From the NCBI GenBank assembly GCA_030430165.1, contig JAUIGL010000036.1, forward strand, positions 1-58,179: DNA of 58,179 nt. Reading direction: 5' to 3'. The number at the start of each line of letters is the position of its first letter. The first letter of the stretch is position 1. This stretch comes from a bacterium. GTDB lineage: Bacteria > Desulfobacterota > Binatia > HRBIN30 > CADEER01. Below are positions 28,527-36,615 of the stretch, in pieces. The position numbers and the translations under genes are program-made. Under the pieces are notes generated by a model. It was not told the DNA's origin, did no database searches, and was given only the letters and a program-made list of their open reading frames with translations.

Positions 28527-29693
28527 ATGTCCGAGCCCGCTCACCGCTCGCCGTCGAATCTCGCCGCGGCATTCTTCGCCGATGGCGAGGTCAGGCAGGA
28601 TCCCGAGACGCGCAGCCGCTACGGCGGCTATTTCGTTCTCGGCACCGGGCTCGGCATGGGGCTCCTGCTCGGCGGCACGATCTACGGCATGACCGGGTCG
28701 GTGCGGGGCGGTCTCTACTGGCTGGTCTCGGCGATCGTCTACTCGGCGCTGTCGCTGGCTCTGTGGAAGTGGGTCCTGCCGCGTTTCGGCGACTACGCGC
28801 CGGGGTGGCGCCTGGCGGCGCAGGCGGTGACCGCGGTCGGCACCTTCGCGGTGTTGTCGCTGCTGGTGGTCGAGGCGCACCACTCGGTGTTCGGCCTCGG
28901 CTCGGGCTCGATCCTCCATCCCTACTCGGGGCCCGACCGAACCTTTGAAATATCGGCCGACGCGTTGCGGTCGGGACCCTGGGTGTTCGCGCTGATCCCG
29001 ATTCTTCCCACCACCATCATGTGCCTGATCGGCTTCAACCAGTCGTGGTGGCGCATCGCCGTGCTCGAGGATCGCCAGGAGGAGCTGCGCGAGCTGGCGA
29101 TCGCCGCACAGCTGGCGGCGCTGCGCGCGCAACTGAATCCCCACTTTCTGTTCAATAGCCTCAACTCGATTGCCGAGCTGGTTCGCTCCGACCCCGAGCG
29201 CGCCGAGGAGTGCATCGAGCGGCTCGCCGAGATCCTGCGCTACGTCTTGCAGCGCACCCAGATCGACTTGGTGCCGCTCTCCGACGAGGTGCGCATCGCG
29301 CAGTCCTACCTGGAGATCGAGCAGGCGCGCTTCGGCGACAGCCTGACCATCGAGACCAAGCTCGACGACAAGGTGCGCGGCGCGCTGTTGCCGGGGCTGA
29401 TCCTGCAGCCGCTGGTCGAGAACGCGGTGCAGCACGGGGTGTCGCGCAAGGCGGGCGGCGGCCGCATCACCATCGAGGCCGGCGTCGAAGGCGACGACAT
29501 CCGCATCGACGTGCGCGACACCGGTGTCGGCATCGATCTGTCGGGCGGCGTTTTCGACCGCGGCGTCGGCTTGCGCAATCTGCGTGAGCGGCTGACCCGC
29601 CGCTACGGCCCGCGCTACGAGCCGGTGGTCGAGAGCGAGGCCGGGCAGGGGACGTCGATCACGGTTCGCGTTCCGCGGTCCCCCAGCGTCTGA
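28527..29693 (+). CDS. LytS-type sensor histidine kinase
   Basis: A 388-residue membrane sensor. Four hydrophobic helices lie at about 37-56, 63-82, 98-118 and 152-172, then a short coiled coil leads to the His_kinase domain LRAQLNPHFLFNSLNSIAELV with phospho-acceptor His206. The ATPase part shows LQPLVENAVQHG (N box) and DTGVGIDL (G1). There is no recognisable ligand domain beyond the membrane helices. It pairs with the LytTR regulator 12 bases downstream. The stimulus is unknown; LytS-type systems often respond to envelope or membrane state. Confidence 0.9.
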   Translation: MSEPAHRSPSNLAAAFFADGEVRQDPETRSRYGGYFVLGTGLGMGLLLGGTIYGMTGSVRGGLYWLVSAIVYSALSLALWKWVLPRFGDYAPGWRLAAQAVTAVGTFAVLSLLVVEAHHSVFGLGSGSILHPYSGPDRTFEISADALRSGPWVFALIPILPTTIMCLIGFNQSWWRIAVLEDRQEELRELAIAAQLAALRAQLNPHFLFNSLNSIAELVRSDPERAEECIERLAEILRYVLQRTQIDLVPLSDEVRIAQSYLEIEQARFGDSLTIETKLDDKVRGALLPGLILQPLVENAVQHGVSRKAGGGRITIEAGVEGDDIRIDVRDTGVGIDLSGGVFDRGVGLRNLRERLTRRYGPRYEPVVESEAGQGTSITVRVPRSPSV

Positions 29694-29705
29694 GCCGATG
29701 GCGTC

Positions 29706-30449
29706 ATGCGAGTAGTCCTGGTCGACGACGAGAAGCTGGCGCGCGACCGCCTGCGCCGCCTGTTGAAAAAGGCGGAGGACGTATCCATCGCCGGCGAAGC
29801 GGAGGACGGCGAGTCGGCGATCGCTCTGGTCGCGCGCGAGAAACCGGACCTGATGTTCCTCGACGTTCAGATGCCCGGTCTCGACGGCTTCAGCGTGCTC
29901 GACCAGAGCGAGCACGTCCCGCACGTGGTTTTCGCCACGGCGCACGATGCCTACGCGATCAAGGCCTTCGAGGTGCACGCGATCGACTACCTGCTCAAGC
30001 CGATCTCGCAGGCCCGGCTCGGAGAGGCGTTGCGCCGGGTGCGCGAGCGCCTCGACGAGCAGCCGCCCGACTGGCACCAGCTGATCGCCGCCGTGCGCGA
30101 GGATGCACGGCGCTACCCGGAGCGCCTGCCGGTGCACAAGGGGCGCCAGATCCTGGTCCTGCCGGTGGAGGACATCTACTGGTTCGAGGTCGAGTTCCGG
30201 CTGGTCTACGCCCACACCGAGAACGATCGCTTCATGACCAACTTCACCCTCAAGGATCTCGAGGAGAGGCTCGACCCGGAGGTCTTCTTCCGCGCCCACA
30301 AGTCGCGCATCGTCAACCTGCGCCAGGTGCAGGCGATCGTTCCGTGGTTCGGCGGGCGCTACAAGCTGGTGATGCGCAACCCGGAGCGCAGCGAGCTCGA
30401 GCTGAGCCGCGCCCAGGCGCGCGTGCTGCGCCGCCGCATGCAGTGGTGA
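29706..30449 (+). CDS. LytTR-family response regulator
   Basis: A 247-residue regulator: receiver domain 1-118 with acidic pocket Asp7/Asp8, phospho-acceptor Asp53 (LMFLDVQMPGLDG) and Lys98 (YLLKPIS), then a LytTR DNA-binding domain (about 140-245) with LPVHKGRQILVLPVEDIYWFEVE and FFRAHKSRIVNLRQVQAIVPWFGGRYKLVM. LytTR proteins bind direct repeats at promoters of envelope, biofilm or virulence genes. It is cotranscribed with the kinase. Thr/Pro-stalked secreted protein genes follow and are plausible but unproven targets. Confidence 0.92.
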   Translation: MRVVLVDDEKLARDRLRRLLKKAEDVSIAGEAEDGESAIALVAREKPDLMFLDVQMPGLDGFSVLDQSEHVPHVVFATAHDAYAIKAFEVHAIDYLLKPISQARLGEALRRVRERLDEQPPDWHQLIAAVREDARRYPERLPVHKGRQILVLPVEDIYWFEVEFRLVYAHTENDRFMTNFTLKDLEERLDPEVFFRAHKSRIVNLRQVQAIVPWFGGRYKLVMRNPERSELELSRAQARVLRRRMQW

Positions 30450-30468
30450 GCGAGCCGATTTTGTCGTT

Positions 30469-30491
30469 GTCACGCCGGCCGCGGCGTTGAC
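30469..30491 (+). terminator. GC hairpin downstream of response regulator
   Basis: GTCACGCCG...CGGCGTTGAC forms a stem with one bulged base. It lies 19 bases after the regulator stop, but no T tract follows, so the call is weak. Confidence 0.3.
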
Positions 30492-30532
30492 GGGTCTAGG
30501 CAAAGCGCATACTGTGCGGCGTTCTCTGAGGG

Positions 30533-32209
30533 ATGCTACGAGTGCCTTTCGGCCGATCGGCTAACCAACCGCCCCGCGGTATCTTTCGCGTCCTGCCCAA
30601 GGCGGGATTTGCGCCGCGAGTGCTCGCCCCGAAGGCGGTATTTTTGGGCTTGGCGGCCTTCTTGTCGACGGCCGTTCCTGCGTTGGCGGTTCCCGGCGAC
30701 ACCAACTGCGACACCCTGGTCAACGCGGCTGATTTCGATGCCCTGATCGTCGAGATCTTCACCGACACGGGCTTCTGTCCCGATGCCGACGTCAATGAGG
30801 ACGGCATGGTCAGCGCCGCCGACATCCCGATTTTGATCGAGCTCCTGCCGGCGTTGCCGACGCCGCGGCCGACCTCGACGCCGACGCCCGACGGCCCGAC
30901 GCCGACGGTTACGCCGGGGACGCCGCCGACCGCGACCGAGACGGTGACGCCGAGCGCTACCTACACCGCCAGCAACACGGCGACGGCGAGCGACACGCCG
31001 ACCATCACCAATACGCCGACCATCACCCAGACCCCGAGTCAGACGCTGACGCCGTCGCGCACCGAGACTCCGACCCGTACCGGCACCTTCACGCGCACGC
31101 GGACCTGGACCCGGACCTTCACCCGCACGCGCACGCATACCCGCACGCGGACGCCGACCAACACGCGGCGGCCGACGCGCACCGGCACGCCGACGCGCAC
31201 CCGCACCAACACGCGGACGCCGACCCGCACCCGTACCGATACGCAAACCAAGACTCCGACCAACACGCGAACCGCGTCGTGGACGGCGACCGAGACCGAA
31301 ACCCGGCCGCCGACCAGCACGGCGACCGAGACGCGCACGCCGTCACAGACCTGGACCCCGTCCCACACCCGCACGCCGACGCTGACGCTGACCCCGTCGA
31401 GTACGCGCACGCCGTCACCGACGTCGTCGTTCACCCGCACCCGCACCGACACCCGCACGCCGACCGAAACGCTGACGCCGACGATCACGCGGACGCCGAC
31501 CCTGACCCGCACGCCGTCGTTCACGCGCACGCCGTCGTTCACGCGCACGCCGACCCTGACCCGCACGCCCTCGCTGACGCCGTCGCCGACGCCGACCCAG
31601 CCGCCGGGCCCGGAGGTCTTGGAGCTGCTGCTGGCGACCGCCGACAATCACCCGCGCGATCCGGTCGGCTTCACCAACGACAACATCCCGATCTACGAGT
31701 TTCCCAACGGCTTCGGCTTCGTCATCGTCGTCGAGGGGCGCGCTGGGACCAACTCCGGACCTCCGGGGATTTGTGGCACGGTGACCTCGGAAGGCGGAGT
31801 GCAGCCGTGCAACGGGCCGCGCTCGGACCTCGAAATCCAGGCGAATCGGACTCTCGGCAACGGCAATCCCGCGGTCTGCGACATCGGCATACCCGGCATG
31901 CCGGGCGGGGTTCCGGCGATCAATCCGCCGAGCTTCGACAACACCCAGATGATCGACGACGCGATCAACGACCTGGCGTGTCACTTCGATTCGCACTCGA
32001 GCACCACCGATGCCTGCACGCTCAACGACCTCGAGAACTTCCGCTTCGTCAACCCGCTCACCGCGGTGCAGTACTGCTCGGCCCCGGTGATCGGGTCGGA
32101 CGCGAACTTCCCGGTCGGCGACACCTTGCTCACCGTCCGTCTGCGATCCGGGCCGATCGTGGGCGAGCCGCGCAGCATCATCGTCCGGGTTTCGCCGGCA
32201 CAACCGTGA
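30533..32209 (+). CDS. secreted Thr/Pro/Arg-repeat protein with N-terminal dockerin-like module
   Basis: Up to 558 residues. A signal sequence (PKAVFLGLAAFLSTAVPALA) is preceded by about 30 extra residues from ATG 30533; a GTG at 30620 would give a normal-length signal peptide and may be the true start. Next is a double EF-hand, dockerin-like block (GDTNCDTLVNAADFDALI, then DADVNEDGMVSAADIPILIELL). Residues about 108-365 are a stalk in which almost every second residue is Thr (TPT, TRT, TPS), with a long Arg-rich middle section. The last 190 residues form a Cys-containing globular domain I do not recognise. Probably an exported envelope or extracellular protein; the stalk is a candidate for O-glycosylation. 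Confidence 0.75.
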   Translation: MLRVPFGRSANQPPRGIFRVLPKAGFAPRVLAPKAVFLGLAAFLSTAVPALAVPGDTNCDTLVNAADFDALIVEIFTDTGFCPDADVNEDGMVSAADIPILIELLPALPTPRPTSTPTPDGPTPTVTPGTPPTATETVTPSATYTASNTATASDTPTITNTPTITQTPSQTLTPSRTETPTRTGTFTRTRTWTRTFTRTRTHTRTRTPTNTRRPTRTGTPTRTRTNTRTPTRTRTDTQTKTPTNTRTASWTATETETRPPTSTATETRTPSQTWTPSHTRTPTLTLTPSSTRTPSPTSSFTRTRTDTRTPTETLTPTITRTPTLTRTPSFTRTPSFTRTPTLTRTPSLTPSPTPTQPPGPEVLELLLATADNHPRDPVGFTNDNIPIYEFPNGFGFVIVVEGRAGTNSGPPGICGTVTSEGGVQPCNGPRSDLEIQANRTLGNGNPAVCDIGIPGMPGGVPAINPPSFDNTQMIDDAINDLACHFDSHSSTTDACTLNDLENFRFVNPLTAVQYCSAPVIGSDANFPVGDTLLTVRLRSGPIVGEPRSIIVRVSPAQP

Positions 32210-32346
32210 TCCGAGCGGCGCGCGCCACTGCGCGCCGGCTCGTCGCGGATTGAATGCATCGCCGATACTGGACGTCTCACCTGCGAAGCGATAGCAGTCG
32301 AGCGATGGAAGCGACCGTTCGACGCCAACCCCATGGAGGATCCCGC

Positions 32347-32796
32347 ATGATGTCTTTCAGCCGAAAATTGGTGGGTTTCTCCGTGGTGCTCGCGTTCGCG
32401 GTCGGGCCGGCGACCGCCAGCGAGCTCGGAAAAGCGGTGATCGAGCGCCTCGGTCGGGTCGAACCGACCCCGGTTCCGTCACCGGTTCCGGAGGAGAAGA
32501 TTCGCCTCATCGCCTCGTTCACCATGCAGAACAAACCCAATGGCGACAGCGTGATCACCTTCGAAGCCGCCGATTTCGGCGAGAAGAAGAACGGCCAGTA
32601 TCGCGTCATCGCGATCGAGCAGTACGCCCTGATCGAGCCCAAGACCGAAGCCCTGGAGTTGCGCGACCGCATCGTCGAGAAAATTCGCGCCCTCGAGCAG
32701 GACCTGCTCGACTACGTCGAGATCGTCGGCCCGCCGCGACCGCCGCAGCGGATCCACGAGATGGGCGGCGCCGGTTCCGCCGGCGCCTACCGCTAG
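32347..32796 (+). CDS. hypothetical exported protein, 149 aa
   Basis: ATG 32347 is supported by GGAGG eight bases upstream. The product has a signal peptide (KLVGFSVVLAFAVGPATASE), a short Pro-rich linker (PTPVPSPVPEE) and a soluble domain of about 110 residues with alternating strands (IRLIASFTMQNKPNGDSVITFEAADF, GQYRVIAIEQYALIE), then a helix and a Pro-rich end. I recognise no family. The 137-bp gap after the Thr/Pro protein leaves room for its own promoter. Confidence 0.65.
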   Translation: MMSFSRKLVGFSVVLAFAVGPATASELGKAVIERLGRVEPTPVPSPVPEEKIRLIASFTMQNKPNGDSVITFEAADFGEKKNGQYRVIAIEQYALIEPKTEALELRDRIVEKIRALEQDLLDYVEIVGPPRPPQRIHEMGGAGSAGAYR

Positions 32797-32856
32797 TCGC
32801 GGCTGCGAACCACGCTACCTTGGGGCGCTCGGAGGGGCACAGCCGGTCGCGCTCGG

Positions 32857-32985
32857 TCAGTCGCCGGAGCGGCCGGCGTAGAGATCGGGAAGACCGGCGA
32901 GGTGGTTCATCTCCATCGCGCAGTAGACGATCATCTCCCGTCTGGCGCGGTTGAGAGCGTCGCGACCGCGACCAGACGACCAGAC
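32857..32985 (-). pseudogene. 3' remnant of a truncated coding region
   Basis: On the minus strand a frame ends ALNRARREMIVYCAMEMN then HLAGLPDLYAGRSGD and TGA (32857-32859). About 35 codons upstream of the stop are rich in G/C at the third position, like real genes here, and there is no start codon with a ribosome site. Further upstream the coding character is lost by about 32955-33000, where base composition drops and the lower-GC insert begins. I read it as the tail of a gene cut by the insertion. The family is not recognisable from so short a piece. Confidence 0.4.
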
Positions 32986-33028
32986 TCGCAGAAGGCCGGA
33001 GCTGCCGCCTCCGGGTGAACAGGGTCCG

Positions 33029-35161
33029 CTAGTCTACTACGACCTGCGTGTGCCCTACCGGACCGACAAGGTCTTTGGACGGCGCGTCTCCCCTACCAGT
33101 GCCCGACGCACCGATCTGGACCCAAGTGCGATCCTCTCGGCTCCTTTGAATCAGTTGAGCCTGGATTACATAGGTTCCGCCGCGACGGGGGGCAGTCGCC
33201 CAAACCGTCATCGTGAGTTCTTGCCTCGGCTCGATGTCCGAAGGGACTGGGACGGAGATGGGGCGACCAATCATCTTGTCGTTCACGCCCTCGAGCCAAG
33301 CTAGGCGCAGCACAATGCTTTGGCCTCCAACCTTCAACGGCACAGTACCTTCGTTGCTTATGGTTACGCGAACGGGTTGCTCACTACGCGCTAGCCAAGG
33401 CTTTGCCAGTGCTTCAATACGAACCTGCCCGATGAGAGGTTCATTCAGCGCCTTTCTCCGGTCGGCTGAGGTGTCGGAGCAGGAGCCTTCCGGGCGGGGT
33501 GCAACTTCGTAAAGATCATCGCGACCGTACCGTCCCGGGAAGCTCGCTACCTCCCGTACGCGATCCAAATCGTCCCATGCCGCCGAGCGCGCCTCGCTCT
33601 GACCGTGCATGATGATCCATCGAACTCCTCGGCAATCAGCGAGCCAGTTTAGCGCGTGGGGTTCTGGCAGCATCTCTGCGAGCTCGGCTACGAGCTCGTA
33701 TTGATCCGGCATGTGCCCGGTGTAGCCGTTCAACAGCGGCAGCCAGTGAACGGTACTGTCGCTCATCGCGATTGTATCGCGCAGTTTTCTCCATCGAGGT
33801 GCCCCCGCTTCGAGAACAGGACCTGTCCCACCGTGTTGGGCCAGCCACTGATGCACCCGGGGTACCGGCAAAGCATCGAAGCTCTGCAGACGGTCCGTAC
33901 TCAGCGCTGCGGGGGCCAAGATCGCCACGACCATGCAGCCAAGAACTCCCCGCCGCGCCAGAGGATGCGCCTGCATCCAAGCTTTCTCCGCAACCCATTT
34001 GACTGTGAAGCCGATCAAAACCGAACAGCCTAGAACCACCATGAAGCCAAACCGGTTGTGAGCACGCAGATGTTCAAAACCGGGTACGAGCTTGGAGAAA
34101 ACCCAGTGGATACTTGGAACCGATCCCACAAGTGGTATCGGGCCCCGCATTAAGAGGACTCCAAGGATAGAAAGCAGCGTACAGGACAAGATCCGTCGGG
34201 CCTGCTCGCGCGAGCTTTTGCGCTCGAGGAACGCCAAAGGAATTGCTGCTACTCCCAGAGCCAAAGTTGCGGGACCCACCATCTTCGGCAGAAAGGCGAG
34301 GTACGTGTTGCGCCAGATCTCGGTCCATTCGGGACTCCAGTTGGTTCCAAACGGTGTCAATTCGGCGCGCCCTGCGGCAGCCAAGTACGGTAGGGACGGA
34401 GGCAGAATTACGACCAGAGCCACAGCGATGCTGAGGGCCAGCCCGCGGATTGCCGAGGAGGCCACGCTGACACCCTCGATCAACATAAAGGCAAGGACAA
34501 CGCTCCCTGCGATGAAGAACGCTTGATAACCAAGGTAGTAGGAACAGAGCGTTTGCACCCCCAGAACAAGACCAGCGATTCCGCCGTCCAGCGGGCGCTT
34601 GCGAGCTACAACGAGGTCGAATGACAGCAGCAATAGCGGAAAGTACTGGACTTGGAGAAGATGAGGGCTTCCGACGCCGTCAGCCCAACGCCAGGGTGCA
34701 AAGGCAAACGCTAGCCCCGATGCATAGGCGGCTGCCTCGCTCCCAGTCCATCTCCGGGTAAGCAAATGCATGAATATTCCCGAGAGCACGAAGGTCGAGA
34801 GTAGCCATGCATTGTAGGCAAACACGGACCCACCTAGAAGGACGAAGGGCGCATAGAGCGGCATACCCCCGAGAAGGTGTTCCGAAAGAGCGAGGCTTCC
34901 TTTGGTGGGGTAGAAAATGTTTGCGTCGAAGAGGTCCCACGGAACGGACGTCAACGCGTGAACGTCCCATGCGAGGATCCATCGCACCAAGAGAACGTCC
35001 ATCATCAGACTTCCCATTTCCGTAAATGGTGCGAAAACGCGCTGGCTACCATCTCGCACGATCGGCCAAGCCAACGCGGCGGTCGTCGCGCAGTACACGG
35101 ATAGGGGAACGAGTGTCTTAAGGAGGGTTTTGATTCTCGGAGAGGTTGCCCCAATCGACAT
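33029..35161 (-). CDS. polytopic membrane protein, GT-C glycosyltransferase-like
   Basis: A 710-residue protein with about a dozen hydrophobic helices in its first 420 residues and a soluble C-terminal part. The stretch DANIFYPTKGSLALSEHLLGG followed by PFVLLGGSVFAYN, LLSTFVLSGIFMHLLTRR and GLAFAFAPWRWADGV is shared by a large family of uncharacterised membrane proteins resembling dolichol-phosphate-sugar-using (GT-C) enzymes. It may modify lipids or secreted proteins with sugars; no substrate is evident. Codon use is less GC-biased than in its neighbours, pointing to recent transfer. The protein appears full length. Confidence 0.65.
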   Translation of the reverse strand: MSIGATSPRIKTLLKTLVPLSVYCATTAALAWPIVRDGSQRVFAPFTEMGSLMMDVLLVRWILAWDVHALTSVPWDLFDANIFYPTKGSLALSEHLLGGMPLYAPFVLLGGSVFAYNAWLLSTFVLSGIFMHLLTRRWTGSEAAAYASGLAFAFAPWRWADGVGSPHLLQVQYFPLLLLSFDLVVARKRPLDGGIAGLVLGVQTLCSYYLGYQAFFIAGSVVLAFMLIEGVSVASSAIRGLALSIAVALVVILPPSLPYLAAAGRAELTPFGTNWSPEWTEIWRNTYLAFLPKMVGPATLALGVAAIPLAFLERKSSREQARRILSCTLLSILGVLLMRGPIPLVGSVPSIHWVFSKLVPGFEHLRAHNRFGFMVVLGCSVLIGFTVKWVAEKAWMQAHPLARRGVLGCMVVAILAPAALSTDRLQSFDALPVPRVHQWLAQHGGTGPVLEAGAPRWRKLRDTIAMSDSTVHWLPLLNGYTGHMPDQYELVAELAEMLPEPHALNWLADCRGVRWIIMHGQSEARSAAWDDLDRVREVASFPGRYGRDDLYEVAPRPEGSCSDTSADRRKALNEPLIGQVRIEALAKPWLARSEQPVRVTISNEGTVPLKVGGQSIVLRLAWLEGVNDKMIGRPISVPVPSDIEPRQELTMTVWATAPRRGGTYVIQAQLIQRSREDRTWVQIGASGTGRGDAPSKDLVGPVGHTQVVVD

Positions 35162-35277
35162 CGGGCTTCTTGGGGTGACAGATGCCTTTCACCCGGTCAA
35201 GGAGCATCACGCGCTCTTCAAGGGAAGGTGGAACGGCGAGGCGCCGCTCGTACTGCCGACGCCTCGCCATTTGCTGC

Positions 35278-36069
35278 TCACCAATCAACGCTCAATGTGA
35301 ACGATGTTGCGTCTGGGAACGGGCACTCTGTGTCGTCCTCGCAGATGTTTTCTGTCAAGGTATCCGTGGTACCAGCCCGAATATTCATAGGGGTGGTCGC
35401 CTCGGACACAATGTTGTGGGTCAGGTCGACGATTCCGCCAGCGGCGTCGATCCCAATATCCGCGGCACTTACGAAATTCCGTTCAACCTTCGCTGATGTG
35501 CCGGAAGATGGGCCTGTGAAGAGCAGTCCGTCTTCTTCTGACCAGCAGTAGTTCTGTTGGATCTTGCCGTTCTCCGGCATTTTCACGAGGAAAGTCGACG
35601 TACAGAACGACTGCATATTCTTGAAAACGTTGTTCTTCGTTAGGGAACCGGGATACGTCAGACCGGTTTTCGTGCCGTCGAAGATGACGTCGATCACATC
35701 CAAGTCTGAGGCGACGAAAGACGTGTGATGGTTCGTGATTCCAGAGGTCCAATCTCCCTCAATTGTGCCGTCAATGATCGTCGCGTTGTCTGCCGAAACC
35801 TTGATTGCGGCCGCAGGGCATCCTCCAGCTCGACTGCAGTGTATGGTGTACCCTTTCATGTCGAAATCAACGTTGTCGGAGGTTATCTCGAAACAGTGAT
35901 TGGTGCCCGTATCTAGTTCGTAGTGGGCCCCAAGGTCCATATCCCCGGTGACCGGGATCGCCGAGTTGTTGCACTTCGTGTGGGTCGGGGTTGGTGTTTG
36001 TGCATCCACAACGACCACTGAACCAAAAGATAGAATAACGGAACACAGCAAATTATTGATGATCTTCAT
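35278..36069 (-). CDS. secreted right-handed beta-helix-like protein
   Basis: A 263-residue exported protein. AGGGGA precedes ATG 36069, then a signal peptide (IINNLLCSVILSFGSVVVVDA) and a tiny QTPTPTHT linker, a miniature of the Thr/Pro stalks in the flanking genes. The rest has short repeated strands with N and D at turns (DNVDFDMKGYTIHCS, DNATIIDGTIEGDW, NNVFKNMQSFC, GKIQQNYCWSEEDGLLFTG, AKVERNFVSAADIGI), the pattern of parallel beta-helix proteins such as pectate-lyase-like and carbohydrate-binding proteins. Catalytic residues are not identifiable. Composition is low-GC like the gene beside it. Confidence 0.6.
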   Translation of the reverse strand: MKIINNLLCSVILSFGSVVVVDAQTPTPTHTKCNNSAIPVTGDMDLGAHYELDTGTNHCFEITSDNVDFDMKGYTIHCSRAGGCPAAAIKVSADNATIIDGTIEGDWTSGITNHHTSFVASDLDVIDVIFDGTKTGLTYPGSLTKNNVFKNMQSFCTSTFLVKMPENGKIQQNYCWSEEDGLLFTGPSSGTSAKVERNFVSAADIGIDAAGGIVDLTHNIVSEATTPMNIRAGTTDTLTENICEDDTECPFPDATSFTLSVDW

Positions 36070-36615
36070 TGTCAGTCCCCTCTCTCGCGCTTGTGCTGGT
36101 GAAGTGCCTACACCTTCAAGCGGGCTTGCTTTCGTTGCGCTATGGCCATCTCTGCCGCGAGTGGAGGACTACGCTCACGGCTCTCGCTCGGTTTTCCCTG
36201 CACGGGAACCCTCTCAATGGATGGAGCGTGAGGAGACAACACTGAGGCCTTAGGTGTCAATCTTTTTCTACTAAATATATTTACACATACTCCTTAAGGT
36301 TCTGTTGCATCGGTTCCGGGCTCTGCTTCCGCCCCATCGATCGCGGGCGTGGTCGCCCCTTGGGGCACTCTTCGGGGGAAGTTTGGTCAGAGGGCCGAGA
36401 TCCTGCGCAAGCTCGTCCAAGGAGTTCGTGTCCGCGGCGCTCGAGCCGGCGATCCTTCCGAGGCAGCGGGGATCGCATTTCCGACGTGCTGCTCCTCAAT
36501 GTGGAGCCGCTCCTCGAGCCCCTGAAGGCTTGAGCCGCCCCTGTCGCGTGTCGCCGCGCCCGCGAGTGGCGCTGGCCGCCCTCCCCCGGTCCGCGCCTCC
36601 TTTTCGCAGCGAACG
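36070..36615. other. 546-bp stretch without a supported gene; island right edge
   Basis: From 36070 to about 36300 it is the upstream region of the beta-helix gene: AT-rich, with TTGACA on the minus strand near 36260 but no matching -10. From about 36300 the GC content rises to the local norm. A minus-strand frame (about 36290-36500) reading NSLDELAQDLGPLTKLPP and nearby residues shows weak coding character but has no start or recognisable family; it may be a remnant of a gene disturbed by the insertion. Confidence 0.35.

Larger units (their letters stand above)
32955..36300. other. lower-GC accessory insert
   Basis: From about 32.95 to 36.3 kb the sequence is visibly richer in A and T than its surroundings, with mixed third codon positions and AT-rich stretches such as CTAAATATATTTACACAT near 36272-36289. 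It holds two minus-strand genes (a GT-C-like membrane protein and a beta-helix-like secreted protein). Its left edge coincides with a truncated coding frame. No integrase, transposase, tRNA or clear flanking direct repeat was found, so the means of entry is unknown. Confidence 0.55.

Noticed and set aside
31279..32253. A second gene in another frame of the Thr-repeat region (DRDRNPAADQHGDRD...)
   Set aside because: It is the shifted reading of the same tandem repeat DNA; the other frame has signal peptide, dockerin motif and a globular domain.
32955..36300. Prophage or transposon
   Set aside because: The insert carries neither phage structural genes nor a transposase or integrase, and I could not find terminal inverted repeats at its edges.
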